From Myxococcales bacterium (lineage in GTDB: Bacteria; Myxococcota; Myxococcia; Myxococcales; Myxococcaceae): a DNA stretch of 5,355 nucleotides. The position numbers and the translations under genes are program-made. The stretch's first letter is position 1, and the number at the start of each line of letters is the position of its first letter. Below the pieces are notes generated by a model. It saw nothing but the letters and a program-made list of their open reading frames with translations, was not told where the DNA came from and ran no database searches. Below are positions 1 through 5,355 of the stretch, piece after piece. The DNA lies in the NCBI GenBank assembly GCA_009885595.1, contig VFKJ01000354.1, forward strand, positions 1-5,355, in the 5' to 3' direction.

Positions 1-1324
1 CGATCTCCACCAGCGCCTCGCCGTTCCACACCGCGAAGGTGTAGTCGGACAGCACGCCCGCGCGCTTGCCGTGACCGCGCTCCGCCCGGGTGATCACCAC
101 GTCGAGGGTGGCGAAGGCGCGCTTGACCTTGCGCCAGGCGCTCCCGCGGCGCCCTGCCTCGTAGAGGGCATCGACGCGCTTGAGCACCAGCCCTTCGTTG
201 CCCCGCGCGCGCGCGGCGGTGAAGGCGTCGTCGAGCTGCGCTTCCACGTCGACGTGGGGCTTGAAGGTCTGCACCGGGTTGACGCGAAGGGGCAGCGCCT
301 CGAGGTGCCTTCGCCGCTCGGTCCAGGGCTGATCGAGCAGCACCTCTCCGTCGAACAGCACGTCGTACGCGACGAACGCGACCGGGGTGGCGGCCATCAC
401 CGCCCCGCCGGGAGCCTCGCGGTTGAGCCGCGGCTGCAAGGCCTGGAAGGGGCGGGCCTGGCCATCGGGCCGCACCGCGATCACCTCTCCGTCGATCACC
501 GCGGGCCGGGACAGCTGCTTGAGCTGGGCGACGATCTCCGGGAACTGCGCCGTGACCTCGTCCTGCCCGCGCGCGAAGAGCCGCACGTTTCCGTCCCAGA
601 CATGGGCCTGGGTGCGCACGCCGTCGAGCTTGTCTTCGAAGATGGTGAGCGCGGGATCGATCGGCTCCTTCACCGTCTCGCTCGGCGTCGCGAGCATGAA
701 GGCCACCACGGTCCCGGGGATCACGTCGGCGTGCGCGAGCCGCTTGTCGTACGCGAGCAGCGCCAGCGCGCCGGGATCCGAGGTGAGGGCCGAGGCGCGG
801 CGGAGCTCTCCCAGGGCGGCGCCGAACGCCTCGGCCAGCGCTTCCTCGAAGAGGCTGAGCTGAACGCCGATGCGCAGCTCTCCTAAGATCGCCTTCACCA
901 GGTAGCGCGCTTCCCACGGGGCGGCGCGGCTCAACAGCTCACCCAGCAGTCTCTGCTTCTCGTCGCGCTTCGCGGTGGCGATGCGCTCGAAGTACCCCGG
1001 CACTTCGAGCAGGGGCAGGTGACGCTCGCCCGCGGGCAGCAACACCTCGAGCGCGTCTCCGAAGTCACCCAGCTCGCGGCTCTTGAGCGCCACCACCCCC
1101 AGCGGCTGCTTGCTCGCCTCCGCGGCCGCCGCGGTGAGCGCCGCCCAACCGACGCCCAGGGTCCGGGTGTCCCCCACCGGGAGCACCCGCCCGAGGATCA
1201 GCCGGCAGGCGATGGCCAGCTCTTCCCGCGAGAGCACGCGCAGCAGGCCCGACAGATGGCCTACCTTGGCCTTCCTCGAGCGAGTCGCCTTCACCGCGTC
1301 GAGTGCGTGCACCAGCCTCTGCAT
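1..1324 (-). CDS. lig: ATP-dependent DNA ligase, C-terminus cut by window edge
   Basis: Seals nicks in duplex DNA through a ligase-AMP intermediate; in bacteria this type accompanies the essential NAD+-dependent LigA and is thought to act in repair. The frame is open from ATG 1324-1322 to the left edge, giving 441 residues. Residues 1 to about 200 fit the helical N-terminal ligase domain. The nucleotidyltransferase motifs follow in order: motif I KLDGVR at 232-237 with adenylated Lys232, an Arg in the LFAR stretch (Arg252), motif III DGE at 278-280, motif IIIa FVAYD at 317-321, motif IV EGLVLK at 377-382, and motif V WRKVKR at 397-402. From about 407 the OB-fold begins (RGHGKRAG, then DYTFAVW). 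Relatives run to roughly 500-550 residues, so much of the OB-fold lies outside. The start is the only one available: an in-frame stop sits at 1360-1358 with no ATG, GTG or TTG between. The best Shine-Dalgarno match, GGAG at 1342-1339, is poorly spaced (14 nt). Codon 147 is TTA, rare here. Family certain; subfamily and symbol less so. Confidence 0.93.
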   Translation of the reverse strand, partial: MQRLVHALDAVKATRSRKAKVGHLSGLLRVLSREELAIACRLILGRVLPVGDTRTLGVGWAALTAAAAEASKQPLGVVALKSRELGDFGDALEVLLPAGERHLPLLEVPGYFERIATAKRDEKQRLLGELLSRAAPWEARYLVKAILGELRIGVQLSLFEEALAEAFGAALGELRRASALTSDPGALALLAYDKRLAHADVIPGTVVAFMLATPSETVKEPIDPALTIFEDKLDGVRTQAHVWDGNVRLFARGQDEVTAQFPEIVAQLKQLSRPAVIDGEVIAVRPDGQARPFQALQPRLNREAPGGAVMAATPVAFVAYDVLFDGEVLLDQPWTERRRHLEALPLRVNPVQTFKPHVDVEAQLDDAFTAARARGNEGLVLKRVDALYEAGRRGSAWRKVKRAFATLDVVITRAERGHGKRAGVLSDYTFAVWNGEALVEI

Positions 1325-1337
1325 GGAAAGACCATAC

Positions 1338-1353
1338 GCTCCGTCAGCGGAGC
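1338..1353. other. Short perfect hairpin or operator-like dyad in ligase leader
   Basis: GCTCCG (1338-1343) and CGGAGC (1348-1353) form a perfect 6-bp inverted repeat around the 4-nt loop TCAG, followed on the plus strand by TTTTCT. If transcribed toward the ligase, the hairpin lies 13 nt before its ATG, and its 3' arm contains the only GGAG-like element in that leader. It could be an operator half-site pair, an RNA hairpin affecting ligase translation, or a weak terminator on the plus strand. With a 6-bp stem, chance is not excluded. Confidence 0.4.
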
Positions 1354-1380
1354 TTTTCTAACGACCGGTGATCGGGGGCT

Positions 1381-1388
1381 GGAAAGGA
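1381..1388 (+). promoter_or_regulatory. Possible ribosome binding site for an alternative xdhA start
   Basis: The purine block GGAAAGGA ends 8 nt before an in-frame GTG at 1397-1399, which would add six residues (MVETRA) to XdhA. A second weak candidate, AGGGTGG at 1394-1400, lies 14 nt before the ATG at 1415. Spacing favours GTG 1397, while the usual family N-terminus favours ATG 1415, so this site bears directly on the start choice. Confidence 0.3.
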
Positions 1389-1414
1389 CGGGCAGGGTGG
1401 TAGAAACGCGCGCG

Positions 1415-2890
1415 ATGAATCACCTGCGATTCAACCTGAACGGCGAGTGGATCGAAGAGCGCGACGTCAGCCCCACCACGACCTTGCTGCGGTACCTGCG
1501 AGATCGCCTTGGGATGACCGGCACCAAGGAAGGCTGCGCCGAAGGGGACTGTGGCGCCTGCACCGTGGCCATCGCCGAGCGCGGCGGCGATGGAAAGCCG
1601 GTGTGGCGCGCGGTGAACTCGTGCCTGCTCTTGCTGCCGATGGTGCAGGGCAAGCACGTGCTCACGGTCGAGGCGCTCAAGGCCGAGGGGGCCGAGGGCT
1701 ACCACCCCGCGCAGGTGGCGATGGCCAGGGCGCTGGGCAGCCAGTGCGGCTACTGCACGCCGGGCATCGTGATGACGATGTTCGAGGCGACCTACCGGGC
1801 CGATCTCGACGCGCCGTGGAAGCTCGATGATCAGCTCTGCGGCAACCTCTGCCGCTGCACCGGCTACCGGCCCATTCGCGAGGCCGCCGAAGAGGTCGCC
1901 GGTTCCTGCCCCAACGATCGTTTCGCCGAGGAGCTCAAGCAGGCCGCGCCAGAGTCGATCGCCCTCGACTACGAGGCGAAGGGCCAGCGCTACGTCACCC
2001 CCACCAGCTTCGAGGCCCTCTGGCGCGAGCTCGACGCGCACCCCGACGCGCGCCTGGTCGGCGGCGGCACCGACCTCTCCCTCGAGGTCACCAAGAAGTT
2101 CACGGTGCTGCCGAAGCTGGTGTCGCTGGAAGGGATCACCGAGCTCAAGGCGCTCACCGAGCTCGACGGCGGCTTCCGCCTCGGCACCGGCGCGACGATC
2201 TCCGAGCTCGAGGCGTTCTGCCAGGAGCGGCTCCCCTCGGTGCACCGCATGGTGCGTTACTTCGGGGCGCGGCAGATCAAGCACCGCGGCACCCTGGGCG
2301 GAAATCTCTGTACGGCCTCGCCCATCGGCGACCTGGCGCCGGTGCTGCTGAGCCTCGGGGCGACCGCGATCATCCGCGGGCGTGCGGGCGAACGCCGGGT
2401 GCCGCTCGACGAGTTCTTCGTGGGGTACCGCAAGACCGCGCTGGCGCCGAAGGAAGTGCTCGGCGCGATCGAGGTGCCGCGGGTGCCGTCGTCGGCGCGC
2501 GCGATCTCCTACAAGGTCTCCAAGCGGCGCGAGCTCGACATCAGCACCGTCTCCGCCGCGTTCTTCGTCGACACCGACGCCGCGGGGAAGGTGATCGAGG
2601 CGCGGCTGGCGTACGGCGGCATGGCGGCCACTCCGAAGCGCGCGAGCAGGGCCGAGGCCGCGCTGGTGGGCCAGCCCTGGAGCGAGGCCACCGTCGAGCT
2701 GGCGGCGAAGGCGCTCGCGACTGACTTCACCCCGATGTCCGATCACCGCGGCAGCGCGGCCTATCGCTCGCTGGTCGCCGCGAACCTGCTCAGGGGCTTC
2801 TTCGACGAGACCCGTGAGGTCAGACAACCCGCGCTCGCAGGTCAGCACGCCGCCACCGTGCAGCGCGGCGAGGAGGTGCCCCGTGGCTGA
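1415..2890 (+). CDS. xdhA: Xanthine dehydrogenase small subunit (2Fe-2S and FAD)
   Basis: Carries electrons from the molybdenum site of XdhB to NAD+ during oxidation of hypoxanthine and xanthine to urate; cytoplasmic. The protein has 491 residues, close to the roughly 460-500 of bacterial XdhA. An N-terminal plant-type ferredoxin fold binds the first cluster through Cys41, Cys46, Cys49 and Cys70 (motif GCAEGDCGACT). The helical second 2Fe-2S domain supplies Cys111 and Cys114 (QCGYCTPG) and Cys146 and Cys148 (GNLCRCTGYRP). After a short linker the FAD domain begins near residue 190, with the flavin loop VGGGTD at 215-220 and TLGGNLCTASPIGD at 293-306. The remainder fits the CO dehydrogenase flavoprotein C-terminal domain. 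There is no signal peptide. The start is placed at ATG 1415 because MNHLRFNLNGE matches the usual N-terminus; GTG 1397 is an alternative. The stop overlaps the xdhB start by 8 bp, indicating one operon with translational coupling. Aldehyde oxidase-type relatives share this architecture, but the XdhB partner settles the assignment. Confidence 0.95.
   Translation: MNHLRFNLNGEWIEERDVSPTTTLLRYLRDRLGMTGTKEGCAEGDCGACTVAIAERGGDGKPVWRAVNSCLLLLPMVQGKHVLTVEALKAEGAEGYHPAQVAMARALGSQCGYCTPGIVMTMFEATYRADLDAPWKLDDQLCGNLCRCTGYRPIREAAEEVAGSCPNDRFAEELKQAAPESIALDYEAKGQRYVTPTSFEALWRELDAHPDARLVGGGTDLSLEVTKKFTVLPKLVSLEGITELKALTELDGGFRLGTGATISELEAFCQERLPSVHRMVRYFGARQIKHRGTLGGNLCTASPIGDLAPVLLSLGATAIIRGRAGERRVPLDEFFVGYRKTALAPKEVLGAIEVPRVPSSARAISYKVSKRRELDISTVSAAFFVDTDAAGKVIEARLAYGGMAATPKRASRAEAALVGQPWSEATVELAAKALATDFTPMSDHRGSAAYRSLVAANLLRGFFDETREVRQPALAGQHAATVQRGEEVPRG
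2871..2876 (+). promoter_or_regulatory. Strong ribosome binding site that decides the xdhB start
   Basis: A perfect AGGAGG lies inside the end of xdhA, 6 nt before GTG 2883-2885. This spacing is near ideal and is the main reason for starting xdhB there and not at the upstream in-frame GTG 2814 or the downstream GTG 2943. Its place within xdhA, next to an 8-bp gene overlap, suggests coupled translation giving matched amounts of the two subunits. Confidence 0.8.
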
Positions 2891-5243
2891 GCCGGTGACC
2901 CAGAAGCAGGGCAGGCCCGCGGCGCGTGAGCCCGAAGGTCCCGTGACCCCGCTGCACCAGCCCCTGCTCCACGAGAGCGGGCTGCGGCACACCAGCGGAG
3001 AGGCGAAGTACGTCGACGACTTCCCCGCGCCCGCGGGAATGCTGGTCGCGCAGATCGTCGCCTCCCCTCACGCGCGCGGCCGGGTTCGAAAGGTCGACAC
3101 CACCAAGGCCATGCAGGTGCCCGGCGTGCACGCGGTGCTGACGGCGCGCGACATCGCCGGAGAGAACAACGTCGGCCCGGTGGTGCACGACGAAGAGCTG
3201 CTCGCCAGCCAGGAAGTGCACTTCCTCGGGCAGGCGCTGGCGCTGGTGGTGGGTGACAGCTACGAGGCCTGCCGCGCGGGCGTGGCCGCGGTGGTGGTCG
3301 AGCTCGAGGCACTGCCTGCGATCGTCACGCTCGAAGACGCGATCACCAAGCAGAGCTGGCTCTCGGAGCAGCACCTGATGCAGCGCGGTGACGCCGCCGC
3401 GGCGCTCGCCACCGCCGAGGTCCGCTTCCAGGGCGAGGTGCGCACCGGCGGGCAGGATCACTTCTACCTCGAGACCCAGGTCACCCTGGCGGTGCCGGAA
3501 GAGGGCAGCGCGCTCAAGCTCTACTGCTCGACCCAGCACCCCAGCGAGGTGCAGGCGCTGGTGGCGCACGTGCTGGGTTGGCAGCGCCATCAGCTGGTGG
3601 TCGAGGTGCCGCGCATGGGCGGTGGCTTCGGCGGCAAGGAGACCCAGGCCGCGAACTACGCCGCGCTCGCCTCGCTGGCCGCCCTGAAGACCGGCCGGCC
3701 GGTGAAGGTCTGGCTCAACCGCGATCAGGACATGATGTGGACGGGCAAGCGCCACCCGTTCCTCACCCGCTTCGACGTCGGCTTCACCAACGACGGCACC
3801 CTGGTCGCCCTCGACGCGCAGCTCTTCAGCGACGGCGGCTTCAGCTCGGACTTGAGCCGGGCGATCCTCGATCGCGCGCTCTTCCACGCCGACAACGGCT
3901 ACTTCCTGCCGCACGTGCGCCTCACCGGCCGGGTGGCGAAGACGAACCTGCCCTCGAACACCGCGTTTCGCGGCTTCGGCGGGCCGCAGGGCATGGCGGT
4001 GATGGAAGAGCTGATGAGCCGCTTCTGCGAGCGCACCGGGCTCGACCCCGTCGAGGTGCGCCGGAAGAACTTCTACGGCGCCGCCCCGCGCAACCTCACC
4101 CCCTTCTGGCAGGAGGTGAAGGACAACCGCCTGCCGCGCATCTTCGACGAGCTGCTCGCGTCCTCGAAGTACTCGCAGCGCAAGGCCGAGGTGGCCGCCT
4201 TCAACGCGAAGCACCCGCGCGTGAAGCGGGGCCTCGCCCTCACGCCGGTGAAGTTCGGCATCAGCTTCACCACTTCGTTCCTGAACCAGGCCGGCGCCCT
4301 GGTGGTGCTCTACGGCGACGGCAGCCTTCAGCTCAACCACGGCGGCACCGAGATGGGGCAGGGCCTGCACACCAAGATGCTCGCGATCTGCGCGCACGAG
4401 CTGGGCGTGCCGCCCTCGAGCGTGCGGGTGATGAACACCGCCACCGACAAGGTGCCCAACACCTCGGCCACCGCGGCCTCCAGCGGCTCCGACTTGAACG
4501 GCCAGGCGGTGAAGCAGGCGTGCGAAGTCTTGCGCGAGCGGCTGCGGCCGGTGGCGGCGCGCCTGCTGGGCGTACCTTCCGAGAGCGCCAAGGACATTCT
4601 GTTCGCGGGCGGCAGGGTATTCCTCGCGTCGCGGCCCGAGCTGGCGTTGCCGTTCGAGAAGGTGACCGGAGAGGCGTACCTCTCGCAGGTCTCGATGTCG
4701 GCGACCGGCTTCTACAAGACGCCCGACATCACCTTCGATCGCGCTACCGGGCGGGGAAAGCCGTTTCACTACTTCGCCTACGGGGCGGCGGTCAGCGAGG
4801 TGGAGTTGTCAGGCCTCACCGGCGAGCACCGGCTGCGGCGGGTGGACATTCTGCAGGACGTCGGCAGCTCGTTGGTGCCCACCATCGATCGCGGCCAGGT
4901 CGAGGGCGGCTTCATTCAGGGCGTGGGGTGGCTCACCTGCGAGGAAGTGCGCTTCGACGAGAAGGGATACCTGCGCACGCACAGCCCCGACACCTACAAG
5001 ATCCCCGCGTTCGGAGACGCACCGCTCGAGTTCCACGTGGCGCTGCTGCAGAACGCTGCGCAGAGCGACGTCATCCACGGGAGCAAGGCGGTGGGTGAGC
5101 CGCCGCTGATGCTGGCGTTGTCGGTGGTGGCCGCGCTGCGTGACGCGGTCGCGGCGTTTGGGCCGAAGGGCAGAGAAGTGCAACTGCCGATGCCTTGTAC
5201 GCCCGAGGCGTTGTTGTTCTCGGTGGAGAAGCAGAAGGGTTAG
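2883..5243 (+). CDS. xdhB: Xanthine dehydrogenase large subunit (molybdopterin)
   Basis: Catalytic subunit that hydroxylates hypoxanthine and xanthine at the molybdenum cofactor and passes electrons to the XdhA iron-sulfur clusters. From GTG 2883 it has 786 residues, close to the roughly 777 of Rhodobacter capsulatus XdhB. The a/b hammerhead domain starts near residue 35 (TSGEAKYVDD at 37-46), followed by the two molybdopterin-binding domains. Residues matching the bovine enzyme by motif: Gln218 (Gln767, in STQH), Glu253 (Glu802, in GGFGGKET), Arg331 (Arg880, in DRALFH), Arg363 (Arg912) and Phe365 (Phe914) in AFRGFGG, Phe462 (Phe1009, in GISFT), Gln493 in GTEMGQG, and the catalytic base Glu739 (Glu1261, in VGEPP). 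Glu253 and Arg331 bind the purine and distinguish xanthine dehydrogenases from aldehyde oxidases, so the call is firm. No signal peptide is seen. The first 20 or so residues are a polar, proline-rich extension beyond the usual start; GTG 2943 would remove it but has a weaker ribosome site. XdhC, needed to sulfurate the cofactor, is not in the window. Confidence 0.96.
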   Translation: MAEPVTQKQGRPAAREPEGPVTPLHQPLLHESGLRHTSGEAKYVDDFPAPAGMLVAQIVASPHARGRVRKVDTTKAMQVPGVHAVLTARDIAGENNVGPVVHDEELLASQEVHFLGQALALVVGDSYEACRAGVAAVVVELEALPAIVTLEDAITKQSWLSEQHLMQRGDAAAALATAEVRFQGEVRTGGQDHFYLETQVTLAVPEEGSALKLYCSTQHPSEVQALVAHVLGWQRHQLVVEVPRMGGGFGGKETQAANYAALASLAALKTGRPVKVWLNRDQDMMWTGKRHPFLTRFDVGFTNDGTLVALDAQLFSDGGFSSDLSRAILDRALFHADNGYFLPHVRLTGRVAKTNLPSNTAFRGFGGPQGMAVMEELMSRFCERTGLDPVEVRRKNFYGAAPRNLTPFWQEVKDNRLPRIFDELLASSKYSQRKAEVAAFNAKHPRVKRGLALTPVKFGISFTTSFLNQAGALVVLYGDGSLQLNHGGTEMGQGLHTKMLAICAHELGVPPSSVRVMNTATDKVPNTSATAASSGSDLNGQAVKQACEVLRERLRPVAARLLGVPSESAKDILFAGGRVFLASRPELALPFEKVTGEAYLSQVSMSATGFYKTPDITFDRATGRGKPFHYFAYGAAVSEVELSGLTGEHRLRRVDILQDVGSSLVPTIDRGQVEGGFIQGVGWLTCEEVRFDEKGYLRTHSPDTYKIPAFGDAPLEFHVALLQNAAQSDVIHGSKAVGEPPLMLALSVVAALRDAVAAFGPKGREVQLPMPCTPEALLFSVEKQKG

Positions 5244-5296
5244 CCCTCTCCCCGACCTCCTGAGCGAAGTCGAAGGGTCCCCCGCGGGGGAGAGGG
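5244..5296. repeat. Interrupted inverted repeat after xdhB, REP-like, possible terminator
   Basis: Starting at the base after the xdhB stop, CCCTCTCCCC (5244-5253) pairs perfectly with GGGGAGAGGG (5287-5296). Inside, GACC (5254-5257) can pair with GGTC (5276-5279), and a competing perfect palindrome of C and G runs (5279-5290) can form its own hairpin. The centre carries TGAGCGAAGTCGAAGGG (5261-5277), a type of intergenic motif I recall as recurring in many bacterial genomes. No T-run follows, so a classical intrinsic terminator is not supported, although position between convergent genes would suit a bidirectional stop. Seen: the arms. Inferred: dispersed repeat and termination role. Confidence 0.6.
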
Positions 5297-5298
5297 AG

Positions 5299-5355
5299 TC
5301 AGGCGCCCAGGGCCGCGAGCAGCTTCATGGTGAGCCAGGCGAGCCCCGCCGAGAA
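5299..5355 (-). CDS. Probable C-terminal end of a convergent gene, function unknown
   Basis: Read leftward from the right edge, the frame encodes FSAGLAWLTMKLLAALGA and ends in TGA at 5301-5299, immediately outside the inverted repeat. All of its codons end in G or C, as in the neighbouring genes. The residues are mostly hydrophobic, which would suit the last part of a membrane helix, but 18 residues are too few to name a family. A competing plus-strand start (ATG 5334) also remains open to the edge, so the assignment is tentative. Confidence 0.42.
   Translation of the reverse strand, partial: FSAGLAWLTMKLLAALGA

Larger units (their letters stand above)
1325..1414. promoter_or_regulatory. 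Divergent intergenic region between ligase and xdhA
   Basis: This 90-bp gap separates two divergently transcribed genes, so it should contain the promoters and any operator for both, unless these extend into the coding sequences. I could not find a convincing -35/-10 pair on either strand. It is the least GC-rich part of its surroundings, with the TTTTCTAA stretch at 1354-1361. It also holds a hairpin (1338-1353) and a purine-rich block before xdhA (1381-1388). The regulatory role is inferred from gene orientation only. Confidence 0.55.

Noticed and set aside
71..886. A 271-codon open frame on the plus strand at the left end
   Set aside because: It is antisense to the ATP-dependent ligase, whose motifs I, III, IIIa, IV and V are all in the minus frame; the plus translation shows no family features.
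1338..1359. Intrinsic terminator on the plus strand (hairpin plus TTTTCT)
   Set aside because: The stem is only 6 bp and the T-run is broken. No plus-strand gene ends upstream of it, so an operator or leader hairpin is at least as likely; kept only as an unassigned dyad.
1019..1414. N-terminal extension of XdhA by 132 residues
   Set aside because: This in-frame stretch runs antisense through the ligase 5' end and the intergenic region; it has no domain similarity and known XdhA proteins begin at about ATG 1415.
2814..2882. Upstream GTG start for xdhB at 2814
   Set aside because: There is no Shine-Dalgarno at suitable distance, it would overlap xdhA by 77 bp, and it would lengthen an already extended N-terminus; AGGAGG before GTG 2883 is much better.
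1358..2992. A 544-codon open frame on the minus strand across xdhA
   Set aside because: It is antisense to a gene with all eight iron-sulfur cysteines and flavin motifs. Its translation is low-complexity Arg/Ala/Leu/Gly/His-rich with no recognisable domain, as expected for a shadow frame in GC-rich DNA.
2820..4769. A 649-codon open frame on the minus strand across xdhB
   Set aside because: Long only because stop codons are rare in antisense frames of GC-rich genes; the composition is repetitive and no motif is visible, while the plus strand encodes a complete molybdoenzyme subunit.

Overview
The window is uniformly GC-rich. In the three main genes nearly every third codon position is G or C, with one rare TTA in the ligase. 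Together with a soluble two-subunit xanthine dehydrogenase and a bacterial-lineage ATP-dependent DNA ligase, this suggests a free-living high-GC bacterium. A myxobacterium or other proteobacterium-like soil organism is plausible, but that is inference: there is no rRNA or other lineage marker. No tRNA, rRNA, CRISPR array, transposase or phage gene was seen.

Layout from left to right. Positions 1-1324, minus strand: the first 441 residues of an ATP-dependent DNA ligase, cut off by the left edge. Its coding frame is open across the whole stretch and carries the nucleotidyltransferase motifs. Positions 1325-1414: a 90-bp divergent intergenic region that must hold the start signals of both transcripts, with a 6-bp-stem hairpin just in front of the ligase start. 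Positions 1415-2890, plus strand: xdhA, the 2Fe-2S/FAD subunit of xanthine dehydrogenase. Positions 2883-5243, plus strand: xdhB, the molybdopterin subunit, overlapping xdhA by 8 bp and preceded by a perfect AGGAGG. Positions 5244-5296: an interrupted inverted repeat that looks like a dispersed intergenic repeat and may also end transcription. Positions 5299-5355, minus strand: probably the last 18 codons of a convergent gene entering from the right.

XdhA and XdhB would assemble into a cytoplasmic (alpha-beta)2 enzyme that oxidises hypoxanthine to xanthine and xanthine to urate. Electrons would pass from the molybdenum centre in XdhB through the two 2Fe-2S clusters to FAD in XdhA and on to NAD+. 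Every active-site residue I could place by motif and spacing is present, so the enzyme should be a true xanthine dehydrogenase and not an aldehyde oxidase-type relative. The sulfuration chaperone XdhC and other purine-catabolism genes are not in this window. The ligase is a repair-type enzyme on the opposite strand; I see no functional link to xdhAB beyond the shared intergenic region.

This is mostly an ordinary metabolic and repair region. I found no convincing undescribed system. The points most worth a second look are the two non-coding structures: the hairpin in the divergent promoter region and the repeat element after xdhB.
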